A stretch of 48,294 nt of DNA from Myxococcales bacterium (GTDB lineage Bacteria > Myxococcota_A > Polyangia > Polyangiales > Polyangiaceae). The stretch is taken from positions 1 through 48,294 of the forward strand of contig JAHFDZ010000007.1 in the NCBI GenBank assembly GCA_023248745.1, in the 5' to 3' direction. The translations under genes and the position numbers were made by a program. A model generated the notes under the pieces. The model had not been told where the DNA came from. It did no database searches and saw only the letters and a program-made list of their open reading frames with translations. Below, piece after piece: positions 7,127 through 16,800 of the stretch. Numbering within the stretch: the stretch's first letter is position 1; the number at the start of each line of letters is the position of its first letter.

Positions 7127-8719
7127 CTACGCCCAATTCCTGGCGACTTCTTCGACAGCGCGTTGAAACGCGGCGAGCGGCACGCGCACCATTCGCCCAC
7201 GGCCCGCCTCGCTGGGAACCGGCAGGGCGAGCTCTTCGCCCCTCCGCTTTTTGTCCGCGGCCAGATGCCGCGACGCCGCCGCGAGATCGCCACCGGCAAC
7301 CCGAGGCGCCAAGCCCACTGCCTTAACATCGGCCTCGTTCGCCGCAGCAACCCCTTTGGGAACAAGCCCCATGATCTCGAGCGCCGCGAGCTCGGCGACC
7401 ATCCCGACGGCAACCGCTTCACCATGGAGCCAACGTTGGTAGGCCCCGTGCGCTTCGAGCGCGTGCCCGACGGTGTGTCCAAAGTTAAGCAGCGCACGCG
7501 GCCCCGATTCTCGCTCGTCGTCGCGCACAACTGATACCTTCGCCGCAATCGCGCCGCCAATCATCGCGATCAGTCTCGCGTCGATGGGACAGCCCTCTCT
7601 CACCCATTCGATCGCCAATCGCACAAGCTGCCGATCCACGATCCAACCCGCCTTGAGCACCTCGGCGAGGCCTGCCCGCTGCTCTCGCTCCGGAAGGGTT
7701 GCCAGGTGCGCTACGTCAACCACAACGGCACTTGGCTGATGAAACGCACCGATCAAATTTTTGCCTGACGCGTGATCGAACCCCGTCTTGCCACCGACCG
7801 AAGCATCCACCATCGCGAGCAATGTCGTTGGGACCATGACCCAGCGAATGCCGCGCAAAAGAGTGGCCGCTGCAAACCCCGCCATATCGCCGACGACGCC
7901 GCCTCCAAACGCGACGACCACCGCATCGCGGTCAATGCCACACCCAAGCGCGACGTCCCAAATCATGGATACGCTGTGGTGCGTCTTTCGCGACTCACCC
8001 GGAACGAGTACCGCTTCGGCATGCGGTATTGTGAGCGGTGCGATCGCGCGGTGAAGGGAAGGACCACGGGCCCTTTTTACATTTGTATCTGTTACAATTA
8101 CAATTGACGATGGCGTGCAGGTCGCAACGTGATCGGTCGTCATCCCTGGCTGACCAACACACAGCTCGACGCCATAGCTGCGATCACCAAGCGACATCAC
8201 AATGCGCTGATGCCTTAGGGCCAACTCAATCGCATCCGCGACCATCTCGGCCTCAAGATCATCGGTCGTAAACGTCCAATGCGCCTCTGCGTAGACGGAA
8301 GCACGCGCCTCGAGGATCTCGGACAGGCGGACCGCCACGTCTCCACCTTGAAGAAGAGGTCGATCCGACGACTCTCCGATCCGCCGAGCGAGCACCGAAG
8401 GCGACGCCGTCAACGTGAACACGGTCGCCTCGTCAAGCGCGCGATACCGATTCGTGCGATCGACGAGCGCGCCTCCCCCAACAGCGATCACACACGGCGT
8501 AGAACGCCCGAGCGCTTCTGCGACAACGTTCCGCTCGGCTTCGCGAAATGCACGTTCGCCCAATTCGCGATAGGCCATCGCGATCGTCTTTTCGAGCCGC
8601 TGCTCAAGAAGCGCATCGGTGTCGACCAATGGCACGCCCAAGCGAAGACTGAGCACCCGCCCAACCGTCGTCTTGCCGGCACCCATAGGGCCACTGAGAA
8701 CAACGTGCCGCTTGATCAT
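7127..8719 (-). CDS. aroKB: Bifunctional shikimate kinase / 3-dehydroquinate synthase
   Basis: A 530-residue fusion. Residues 1 to about 170 are shikimate kinase: Walker A GPMGAGKTT, the DTD of the nucleotide/shikimate site, the GGGAL loop, and the lid SSDRPLL. Residues from about 175 are dehydroquinate synthase: FGGGVVGDMAGF, TTLLAMVDASVGGKTGF, KNLIGAFHQP, and the metal-site motifs LNFGHTVGH and HGEAVAVGM. The two halves catalyse steps 5 and 2 of the shikimate pathway. All expected active-site motifs are present in both halves. The start lies 3 bp after the aroC stop, so aroC and aroKB form a shikimate operon. The same domain order is known from other fused AroKB enzymes. Confidence 0.95.
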   Translation of the reverse strand: MIKRHVVLSGPMGAGKTTVGRVLSLRLGVPLVDTDALLEQRLEKTIAMAYRELGERAFREAERNVVAEALGRSTPCVIAVGGGALVDRTNRYRALDEATVFTLTASPSVLARRIGESSDRPLLQGGDVAVRLSEILEARASVYAEAHWTFTTDDLEAEMVADAIELALRHQRIVMSLGDRSYGVELCVGQPGMTTDHVATCTPSSIVIVTDTNVKRARGPSLHRAIAPLTIPHAEAVLVPGESRKTHHSVSMIWDVALGCGIDRDAVVVAFGGGVVGDMAGFAAATLLRGIRWVMVPTTLLAMVDASVGGKTGFDHASGKNLIGAFHQPSAVVVDVAHLATLPEREQRAGLAEVLKAGWIVDRQLVRLAIEWVREGCPIDARLIAMIGGAIAAKVSVVRDDERESGPRALLNFGHTVGHALEAHGAYQRWLHGEAVAVGMVAELAALEIMGLVPKGVAAANEADVKAVGLAPRVAGGDLAAASRHLAADKKRRGEELALPVPSEAGRGRMVRVPLAAFQRAVEEVARNWA

Positions 8720-8722
8720 GCC

Positions 8723-9892
8723 TCAGTACTCCATCAGCTGCTTATTGTAACCTTCAACATTACGAATCAATTCTGTCAGCGAATCACCAGCGAATTTTTC
8801 AAGCACCGCGTCGGCGAGCACCACAGCCACCATCGCCTCACCCACCACCGACGCTGCCGCCACAGCACAGATGTCGCTTCGCTCATGCGCGGCTTCGTAC
8901 GCTTGCTTTGACCGGACATCGACACTTGCTAGGGCCTTCTTCAAGGTCGCAATCGGCTTCATCGCGCCTCGAACGACAACAGGCTCACCGTTGGTGATCC
9001 CGCCTTCGAGACCGCCCGCGCGATTCGTCGGTCTCGAAAATTGGTGACGCTGCTCGTCGTAGAAAATCGCATCGTGGACCTGTGAGCCACGGACGCCTGC
9101 CGCTCCAAACCCGAGACCGATCTCGACGCCCTTGATCGCCTGAATGCTCATCAGCGCCTGCGCCAATCGGCCATCGAGTTTGCGATCCCACATCACGTGA
9201 CTGCCGAGCCCCGGCATCACCCCTGTCGCGATAACTTCGAAAACGCCGCCGAGCGTGTCGCCTGCGTGCGCCGCTGCGTGGATCGCCTCGCGCATTTTGG
9301 CTTCGGCATTGGCGTCGGCACATGCCAAGTCAGACGAGCGAGCGCTGGCTCTGAGCGCTTGGAGCTCGATGCTCTCGTGCGCAGTCGCGATGACGTCGCC
9401 GATCGACACAACATGCGCAAACACGTCGATGCCAATCGACCGCAGGAGCGCTTTGCACACACCGCCGACGGCGACGCGGGCAGCCGTTTCACGCGCACTC
9501 GCCCGCTCGAGAACGTCGCGCAGATCCTTGCGGTTGTATTTAAGGCCACCCGCAAGATCGGCATGTCCTGGCCTTGGCCGTGTGACGGGCTCAGGCTCCT
9601 CGGCGAGTGGCTCAGGCGCCATGCGCGTCGTCCAATTGGCATAGTCCCGATTCTTGACCGTCAACGCAATTGGCGACCCAAGCGTCTCGCCATTTCGAAC
9701 GCCACCCGCAAAGAGCACGGCGTCGGTCTCAATTTTCATCCGCCCGCCACGACCGTAGCCACGTTGCCGGCGCGCGAGATCTTCGTTCACATCACTCGCG
9801 AGCAAGCGCAAACCGGCCGGAATCCCCTCGAGCACGGCAGTCAGCTCCGGACCGTGCGACTCGCCAGCAGTCACCCAACGCAAACGCGACAT
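8723..9892 (-). CDS. aroC: Chorismate synthase
   Basis: The enzyme converts 5-enolpyruvylshikimate-3-phosphate to chorismate using reduced FMN. The 389-residue protein carries family motifs throughout: [20 protein letters not shown] at the N-terminus, [46 protein letters not shown], and the C-terminal [12 protein letters not shown]. Length matches the family. It is the first gene of the minus-strand run aroC-aroKB-lipoprotein-barrel-bioF-bioD; the short gap 9893-9929 to the divergent DUF167 gene must hold both promoters. Confidence 0.96.
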   Translation of the reverse strand: MSRLRWVTAGESHGPELTAVLEGIPAGLRLLASDVNEDLARRQRGYGRGGRMKIETDAVLFAGGVRNGETLGSPIALTVKNRDYANWTTRMAPEPLAEEPEPVTRPRPGHADLAGGLKYNRKDLRDVLERASARETAARVAVGGVCKALLRSIGIDVFAHVVSIGDVIATAHESIELQALRASARSSDLACADANAEAKMREAIHAAAHAGDTLGGVFEVIATGVMPGLGSHVMWDRKLDGRLAQALMSIQAIKGVEIGLGFGAAGVRGSQVHDAIFYDEQRHQFSRPTNRAGGLEGGITNGEPVVVRGAMKPIATLKKALASVDVRSKQAYEAAHERSDICAVAAASVVGEAMVAVVLADAVLEKFAGDSLTELIRNVEGYNKQLMEY

Positions 9893-9929
9893 CGCGCCAG
9901 CGTATCAGCCACGCGCTACACTTCCATCG

Positions 9930-10250
9930 ATGACCGAAGACGCCCTACACATCACCGCATTCGGCTCCGCATGTCGATTCGAGGTACACGCCAAGCCGAA
10001 AGCCAAAACGAGCGCGATCGTTGGCGTCACAGAAGGCCGCCTCGAAGTCGCAATCGCAGCTCAACCCAACGACGGCGCCGCCAACGAAGAGCTCGTGAGA
10101 TTTCTGTCCAAAGCGCTCAATCTCAAGCAGCGCGACGTCACAGTCGTTCGAGGCCAAAACGCACGCATCAAGCTAATTGAACTGAAGACCCTCTCCGCCG
10201 AAACCGCCCGTACGCTCCTCAGCGTTGAGCTGAGAGCCACTCAGCCGTAA
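9930..10250 (+). CDS. DUF167 / YggU-family protein
   Basis: A 106-residue protein with the family pattern VHAKPKAKTSAIVG, then AIAAQPNDGAANEELVRFLSKAL and VRGQNARIKLI. DUF167 proteins are small widespread cytoplasmic proteins of unknown function, often found near pyrroline-5-carboxylate reductase or cell-division genes. Here the gene precedes dapF with a 12-bp gap, so the two are likely one transcription unit. Confidence 0.9.
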   Translation: MTEDALHITAFGSACRFEVHAKPKAKTSAIVGVTEGRLEVAIAAQPNDGAANEELVRFLSKALNLKQRDVTVVRGQNARIKLIELKTLSAETARTLLSVELRATQP

Positions 10251-10262
10251 GAGGTTTCTGTC

Positions 10263-11060
10263 ATGCAGTTTTCCAAGTTCGAGGGTCTCGGAAACGACTT
10301 CGTCGTGGTCGCATGCGAGGACCCCGAAGCCATTGCAACTTCCGATGTCATCGCCCTTTGCGATCGAAGGCGCGGCGTCGGCGCCGACGGCGTGCTGATG
10401 GTGCTCCCGCCGAGAACGCCCGACGCCCTCGCTCGCATGCGTGTCGTCAACGCCGACGGTTCCGTACCCGAAATGTGCGGCAACGGCCTTCGATGTGTGG
10501 CACTCGCACTCGCTTCGAGCGGCGCGCCCAATGAGTTCGTCGTGGACACGGATGCCGGACCGCGTACCTGCCGAGTTGAAACCAGCGACTCCGATACGGT
10601 CGTCTCCGTCGACATGGGACTCGTCAAGTTTCTTGGCGATGTTCATCTCGACATCGACGGCAAGCCTCACACTTTTCACCGAGGCGACGCCGGCAATCCA
10701 CATGCGATCACGTTCGCCACGGGCAGTCGTGCCGAAATGGAACACATCGGCCTCGCTCTTAATGCACACGCGGCTTTCCCTAACGGTACGAACGTCGAAT
10801 TCGCGACCTTGCGCGAGCGCTCTATCGATCTCGTTGTCTTCGAACGTGGCGTGGGTTTCACCGAAGCGTGCGGCACCGGGGCTTGTGCGACCGTTGCGGT
10901 GGCGTGTGCGTTAGGCAAGTTTGTTTACGGTTCGCCGGTGGTTGTGAATCTTCCTGGCGGGCCACTTTCGGTGAGCGTTGCGACCGATGGGAGGACGCAG
11001 ATGCGTGGCCCTGCGCGGTTTGTGTTTCGGGGGGAATGGCCTCGACCTTGCCTCGCGTGA
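10263..11060 (+). CDS. dapF: Diaminopimelate epimerase
   Basis: DapF interconverts LL- and meso-diaminopimelate for lysine and peptidoglycan synthesis. The 265-residue protein has FEGLGNDFVVV, GVGADGVL, NADGSVPEMCGNGLRC with catalytic Cys72, GNPHAI, FPNGTNVEF, and EACGTGACA with the second catalytic Cys203. An AGAGG stretch just after the DUF167 stop is a plausible ribosome binding site. The 3' end faces the convergent lipoprotein gene with only 5 bp between stops. Confidence 0.96.
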   Translation: MQFSKFEGLGNDFVVVACEDPEAIATSDVIALCDRRRGVGADGVLMVLPPRTPDALARMRVVNADGSVPEMCGNGLRCVALALASSGAPNEFVVDTDAGPRTCRVETSDSDTVVSVDMGLVKFLGDVHLDIDGKPHTFHRGDAGNPHAITFATGSRAEMEHIGLALNAHAAFPNGTNVEFATLRERSIDLVVFERGVGFTEACGTGACATVAVACALGKFVYGSPVVVNLPGGPLSVSVATDGRTQMRGPARFVFRGEWPRPCLA

Positions 11061-11065
11061 AACAC

Positions 11066-11737
11066 TCACGAGACACACGTTAGTTTGGCGGTTGCCGCAA
11101 GCGACATTGGCGCCGCGCCTATGACCTCAAATACGACCGTCTGGTTGCAGAGCACCGTCGGCTTTTTGTATCCGGCATTCAGCGTTGCAGCTCCCCATGG
11201 GTGCAGCTTTGTTGTCTCGCTGGTGCCCGCCGCGACACTTGCGACCGTGGAGTCGGAGTAGAGGCTAAACGTCGCAACCGGGGTCGACGTGCTATCCAAC
11301 ACGGCGCCAGACCGGATCGTAATCGCACCCAGTTTGCTTGTGCCGTTGTTGTGAACGGTGAACGATGCTCCGTTGAGGTGGAGAGGGATAGCCCCAGCCG
11401 TTTCGCCCAACAGATCGGCGGAAAATGTATTCCACTTTATTGTGATGACCACGGCACTCGAGCTCGCATCCTTGGCGGCGGTATCTGCACTCGCGTCGGT
11501 TGCAACGGCGTCCTTGGCGGCGTCGGTTGCAGCACCGTCCTTCGTGATCACCGCGGCATCGGTTGGTGGCTCTGTCTCGGCTGCGCCCGCATCCATGACG
11601 GCAGCCGCTCCTGAGTCCTCGACGGGCGCGTCGCCGCTCTCGCTACCCGGTGGCTTTGCCGTTTCGCCGTCGCTGCAGGCGCCCAGATGAAAGGCCGCAC
11701 TGACGAGAAATCCCCAAATCAATTTCTTCGAATCCAT
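11066..11737 (-). CDS. Lipoprotein with Ala/Asp-rich linker
   Basis: A 223-residue protein. The start at 11737 is supported by GGAGG at 11743-11747. A short signal peptide ends with lipobox LGAC (Cys21). Residues about 22-93 are a low-complexity linker rich in Ala, Asp, Thr and Pro, typical of myxobacterial lipoproteins. The remaining ~130 residues form a compact domain predicted by eye to be beta-rich (ITIKWNTFSADLL, SFTVHNNGTSKLGAITI), recalling an Ig-like or choline-binding-type sandwich, with two cysteines near the end. No family is recognised. Confidence 0.75.
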   Translation of the reverse strand: MDSKKLIWGFLVSAAFHLGACSDGETAKPPGSESGDAPVEDSGAAAVMDAGAAETEPPTDAAVITKDGAATDAAKDAVATDASADTAAKDASSSAVVITIKWNTFSADLLGETAGAIPLHLNGASFTVHNNGTSKLGAITIRSGAVLDSTSTPVATFSLYSDSTVASVAAGTSETTKLHPWGAATLNAGYKKPTVLCNQTVVFEVIGAAPMSLAATAKLTCVS

Positions 11738-12270
11738 CCTGTCCTCCCGTTCTCACACGGGTATTGTTTCTGACATTGAGTGTGTCAAGGCATCCAATGC
11801 CTTTATATGCGATCAAGGGGCGGTATGTCTGAATCATGCCGTCAAGAACGTGAACTTGCGTCCGCTCGTTGACGAACCCCACGTGCGATCGATGTCGCGA
11901 ACGCGCACCTCAATGTCGCTCGAACGGCTTAAGGTTGACGCGTTCATCGCAGGCAACAACGCCGTTGTGCGCGACGTCGTCAATGCGCAAATGCGCAAGG
12001 GCTTCCGCCTACAGAAGCTGTCCTTCGGCCAGTTGATTCGAAACCTCAAGGTCAACATATTTGACTGTCAAGTTTTTTGACTATTCAAGCTCCGACGAAG
12101 TCGGCTCTGCAAGCCCGGCTCAGTGACTGCTGGGTTACTGGTTACAAAGTTCGCAACCAGCGCGAAACGTTCTTCCGTTGGCTTGACCAAGCATTGCTCG
12201 CGCTTCATACGACTGCCCGCTCAAGACCATATTGCAGAGGTGGACTCTCGAGCCCCAAAGGTCATGGTCC
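11738..12270. other. Gene-poor interval between divergent lipoprotein genes
   Basis: This 533-bp stretch separates the lipoprotein genes starting at 11737 (minus) and 12271 (plus). Apart from the promoter candidate near 11760-11788 I see no conserved gene. A 76-codon plus-strand frame (GTG 11850 to 12080) has protein-like composition but no ribosome binding site and no recognisable family, so I do not call it. No tRNA-like or strong terminator structure was found. Confidence 0.5.
11760..11788 (-). promoter_or_regulatory. Candidate promoter for the 11737 lipoprotein
   Basis: On the minus strand a perfect -35 hexamer TTGACA lies at 11783-11788. A weak -10 (CAATAC or AATACC) follows 16-17 bases downstream, and the gene start is ~25 bases further. 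The -35 also forms half of an inverted repeat TGACA-N7-TGTCA. This is a tentative call because the -10 is poor. Confidence 0.35.
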
Positions 12271-13527
12271 ATGAAATCAACAGTCTTGTTTTCTTGTTTG
12301 GCATTCGGAGCGACGTCTGTTTTTGCGACGGGATGCAGCGGTTCGACATCAAGCGACGAATCAATCAACGGTGACGATGTTTCCGTCGAGGAGGCACTCA
12401 AGGCGAACGTCACCGCTGGAAAGTTCAATCTCTATCTCAAACCCGCGCCTGCCTGCGACCTCTACACGGCGCTCGAACTTAAGGCGGATTACTATTCAAC
12501 CGCGACTCTCGAAGAGGTCAACGGTGGTAGCTGCAGAATCCACGTGGCGCGGAACACGCGCACCTATCGCCTTCGTGCCGACGGCACGAGCTGCGGCTCT
12601 CGTATGTTTGCCGGTAGCGTGACGAAGAACGGCAATCGTTCGACGATCAAGATCACCGACCATCGCAGCCGCACGTGCCGCGACATCGTGCCAGCGAAGA
12701 TCATTGTTGAAGAAACCACTGCCAACGGCATCACGACGAAGAAGTACAGCAACGACAGCGCACTCCGTGCCGTGTGGCCGACAGACGCGACGACGCTCAT
12801 CGCCGAGACCAACGGTGGCGGCTTTACGCCTACGCCTCCAGCCGGATCGACGTGCACGTTTGGCATGGCGAAGTACACACTCGACGTGAAAAAAGCGTCG
12901 CTCGCTTGGAAAGAATGCGAGTTCATCAATTGGAACACTCCGCTTACGCCGAAGTCAGGCACGCTTGCCCTCGGTGCAGCAGCCATGGAAGCGATCGCGG
13001 CGGCGGCGTCAGAAGTCCAGGTCAGTAGCTCCACAATCTGCGGGACGGATAAGCCGCTCCTCACCATGACCGTAAAGTCACCGTCGCAGGGCACGACGAC
13101 GTACAAAGACAGCTTTTACGCTTGCTCAGGCGACGGTCCCTTCGTCGATAACATCGGCGCGGTCTTCGGAGCGTTTCGCAAAGCAGTTGCCGAAGGCGAA
13201 GCTGCAGCGACGCGCAAGATCACCGATGCCGACAACGGGAAGACGTTCACCTTCAAGCAGGGTCAAGATGTAGGAGTCGCGCTCTCGCTCGGCTCGTCTC
13301 CGGGCTACAAGTGGTCAGTGACGCAAACCGATCGTTCGTTCGGCTATCCACGGGACTCGTTTGTTACCTATCCCGGTAACGGTACGGAGCTCACAGCTTT
13401 CCAATCGTTTGTTTGGGACACGAAGAATGACTTCGCCCTTGGCGAGCACACGGTCGTTTGCTCATTTGCACGCGCCGGTGAAGCTTCGGTGAAGAAGTTC
13501 GTGTTCACCGTGAACGTCGTGAATTAG
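12271..13527 (+). CDS. Lipoprotein with chagasin-like C-terminal domain
   Basis: From the ATG at 12271 (MKSTVLFSCLAFGA) the protein has 418 residues; this start places a good signal peptide with lipobox ATGC (Cys22). The frame is open further upstream to 12232, but that part is not signal-like. The middle region has paired cysteines (CDLY, CRIHV, CGSRM, CRDIV, CTFGM, CEFIN) and no recognised domain. The last ~100 residues match the layout of chagasin-type cysteine protease inhibitors (family I42): a SSPGYKW loop equivalent to NPTTGYxW, a GNGTELTAF stretch, and a final G-containing strand EHTVVCSFARAGE. The inhibitor reading is inference. A plausible role is protection against, or control of, secreted cysteine proteases. 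Confidence 0.78.
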   Translation: MKSTVLFSCLAFGATSVFATGCSGSTSSDESINGDDVSVEEALKANVTAGKFNLYLKPAPACDLYTALELKADYYSTATLEEVNGGSCRIHVARNTRTYRLRADGTSCGSRMFAGSVTKNGNRSTIKITDHRSRTCRDIVPAKIIVEETTANGITTKKYSNDSALRAVWPTDATTLIAETNGGGFTPTPPAGSTCTFGMAKYTLDVKKASLAWKECEFINWNTPLTPKSGTLALGAAAMEAIAAAASEVQVSSSTICGTDKPLLTMTVKSPSQGTTTYKDSFYACSGDGPFVDNIGAVFGAFRKAVAEGEAAATRKITDADNGKTFTFKQGQDVGVALSLGSSPGYKWSVTQTDRSFGYPRDSFVTYPGNGTELTAFQSFVWDTKNDFALGEHTVVCSFARAGEASVKKFVFTVNVVN

Positions 13528-13871
13528 TCAGCGAGCCCGAATTCTTGATGTGATCGCGGCAACCGCATAGCGCGTTCTGCAGGTTCACGGGCCGAATCGC
13601 GCAGCGTCCGATCGTCCAACGATTCTCGAAATGCTCGCCCTTCGTTGTACGGCCACTTCGGTGCCGTCACTGCTCGACACCGGCGCCACGTAGCGCGCGC
13701 CTGTGGGTGCGCACGTCGTAAACGGCGTTGATGGTCAATGACGTTGACATTGCGCGGAAGCCAGTGATCTCCACGCTCGAATGCCCTTTGACCCTTGCAC
13801 TCTTGCGAATTGGTTGCTCTCCTTAAGGTTCAGCAGCCGCGTGCAAGCGTGCGCGAGGGGGACACACACAC
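13528..13871. other. Intergenic interval before the giant secreted protein gene
   Basis: 344 bp without a credible gene. A TTGACA at 13744-13749 is present but has no good -10 partner. GAGGGGG at 13855-13861 sits about ten bases before the ATG at 13872 and is the likely ribosome binding site of the next gene. Nothing else is apparent. Confidence 0.5.
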
Positions 13872-16800
13872 ATGCGAAGTCAGTTCGTGGCTACGGGCTT
13901 TGCCCTGACCATTGCACTTGTTGATTTTCGGTCACCTGAGGCGGGTGCAGCGCCCGCCAAATCGATCAGCCCGACGTTGCCCGCAGCGACGAATGGTGTC
14001 GACATTCTGATGCGCTGGGCGCCCCATCGCGAACATCCGACGTTTGCGGTTTGCCGTAAGTCGGGTAGCGATGCATTCGCCCAAGTTGCCGCTGTCGCGG
14101 CGATTACGGACGCGAAGAAGATCGAAGAGGCCTTTGCTTCGGAGTGGCCGAAGGTTTCGCAGCTTCTTGGTGGGCATGGTGTTGCGAAGGCGCGGTGCAC
14201 TTCGCAGGAGTGCAAGGCCGTCTTCACACGATGCGATAACCCGGTTCCTGGTCGTTGCTTCGCGAGCTCAGCGCCGACAGAGAAGCCGGTGCCTGCGAGC
14301 CTGTTTCACTTCGTCGTCAACTCGCAAGCGGGAGGAAGTACCTCCGCCGACAACGCCGATCTTCGCCTCGGCCTCCCGATCGCTTCATGGCGTGCCGCGA
14401 TCGTTCTTGGTTACGCGTTTGAGGACAAGCACGTCTTCAAGACCAAAGACGAAGTGCTCGCGAGTCCCCTGACGTATGAAGTGCACGGCGGAAAAGACTG
14501 TGGCGGAAAGGCGTTGTTCAAGCCGCTCGTGGTGAGTTCGGCAGGGCAGCTTCGTCTCGAGACGCCTCAAAAAAATCAGCTCGTCGACATCACCAATAGC
14601 GAGGAGATCAAGGGGAAGGACGCGTTTGGCGAGCGCAGTCATGCAACGGTCTTTCTGCGTGTCGAGGCCGCGACCAAACTCGCAAACAAAAGTCCCATTC
14701 CCGAGGGGCAAGTGCCGTTTGGGTACGACATTCAACGCTGCACGAAGGGTACGAGTTGCAATCCCAACGACCAAGACAATGACGGCAAAGCCAGTGGCTG
14801 GAAAACAGTCAATGGAGCGCCGATCTTTCCTCGCCCGGTCGGACGGCCCGCAAAGCCGCTCGACTTAGGCAAGGAACTTACCGAAAGCCTATCGAAGAGC
14901 GCAACCGGCAAAACGCTTCCGAACCAAGCGCAACTCGTCGAGAGAGCAAAGGCGCGTATCAACAAATACCACCAAGCCAACTTCTCCTTTGCCGAGCAGT
15001 TCGATCCAAAAGATCCGGACAGCGGCCCGAAGGTCGGAGAGCCGTATCTTTATCGCCTCGCTGTTCGCGATCTGTACAACCAGCGAAGCAAGTGGTCCGT
15101 CCCAATCGAGGCGCGATCCTACGATCGCCAAGCGCCCCTCGCTGCGACGAATCTCAAAGCCACGCTTGCAGCCGACGCAAGTTCGGTCGCGCTCACTTGG
15201 AATGCAGCAAGTGACTTGCCGTCAAAAAGTCCGAACTCGATCAGCAAGTATCGGGTTTATCGCAATACGAAGTTTGACCCGCAGAACAACAACACGAATT
15301 GGTCGCTTATTGCGACGAGCTCTACGCCGAACGCCATCGACAAGTCGCCACCGCAAGGCACGCGCATTTGGTATCGCGTCGTGTCGGTTGACGCCGCAAA
15401 CAACGACAGCATGCCGTCGGGTCCAGCGTTCGTCCTTACGCCGATCAAGTACAGCAAGACGGATCAAGCGTGGGGCAGCCTGATCGTTGGACCGTATGGG
15501 CTTCGCGAAGGAAGCGTTAAGGTGACGTGCAACCAATCGAAGAACGTGACGTTCAACGATCAGCAAGTCACCGTTTGTGACCCGACGAAGGGAAAAACAA
15601 CAGTGCGCTGGGAGGCGCCGGTGACGTCGCCGTTTGGGCCACCGAAGGGCTATCGCATCTATCGGCTTTTCCTGCCGAACTCCAAGCCACACTTCATGGC
15701 GCAGGTTGCAACGGTCAGCGGCAAGCTTGAAATTCAAGACGACTACGCTCCGTCACAAACCACCGCGGCTGCGTATCAAGTTCGCGCGCTCGACCCGCAA
15801 CGCAATTTGGCCGCGCCAATGACGTCGCAGAAAGTGCTGATTGCCGGGAAGGGGCCGCCAGCGACTCCGCTCTTGAGGAAAGCCGCGTTGAGCGGTACCG
15901 ACAAAGACAACAACGTGCATGTTGATCTCACATGGGACGTGCCCGCCTCGACGATCGCGACGTTTCGCGTACTGCGTACGGCGTCGCCTAACGCGACTTC
16001 CAGCGTCGATCTTCCTCCCGTGGCCACCATTTCGGCGAATCCATTGAAGGCTGACGGCCTGCGTTCGTTTGATCACAAGGACGAGAATCCAAACGCGCAA
16101 GGCAAGCCGCAAATCGCGATTGTCGTTCCGAGGCTCACGGAGACGAGTCTGTTTGAATATGTGATTGTTGCTCACGATCCTGCGACCGATCGAACTTCAC
16201 GCTCAGGACCGCTGAGCACAGCCATGCTGATGAGCGCAACTGGCATTGGCGGCGACGATCTGCACGCGCCCGTTGGCGTCATGCAGTTTGATGCGAACGA
16301 TCCTCCTAAGTACGAACCAATCGCGAAGGACGGAAAAGGGCGTCAGGTTTCGCTTGCATGGAAAGAGCCCTCTGCGTGGACGTTGCAATTCAAGCAAGGC
16401 CTGCGCGGTCGGTTCGTCGTATTTCGGAGCGAATCGCCCGACAAAAATTTTGTTCAGGTGAGCAAGCCACTCCAGGGCTTGAGGTTCTCTGATCCCGACG
16501 ATTCGAACGTCAAGCGTGCGCCGCTTCAACCGAACACGAAGTACTACTATCAAGTCCTCGCACTCACGCCCGAAGGTGAAATCGGTTGGGCAACGCCAGT
16601 CACCTCGATCGCGACGACAGAAACGCTTGCGCAACAAGGGGTGTCGCCGTGCACGCTCATCAAGCCTCCGAAGCTTCTGAAGGTGGGCACCTCGAACTTC
16701 GGCATCGTGCAGGCGAGCGGCTGCATGATCGCCACAAATCATAAGTTTGCTGGATCCATTAAGCTTCCAAATGGGACTGAGGCATCGTTCCACGATCTTG

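Noticed and set aside
9197-10180. A 327-codon plus-strand open frame across aroC
   Set aside because: It is antisense to a clear chorismate synthase and overlaps the DUF167 gene; composition is Arg-rich and lacks any motif.
11049-11064. A third parS-like site at the end of dapF (TGCCTCGCGTGAAACA)
   Set aside because: Only the right half-site is intact; 13 of 16 bases match and the palindrome is broken, so chance or drift is more likely than a working site.
11850-12080. A 76-codon frame in the gap between the two lipoprotein genes
   Set aside because: Composition is somewhat protein-like, but it has no ribosome binding site and no family resemblance, and the frame is open upstream into antisense sequence.
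13744-13772. TTGACA-containing promoter before the giant protein
   Set aside because: The spacing to any TATAAT-like hexamer is poor (ATCTCC at 17 bp), so I did not call a promoter.
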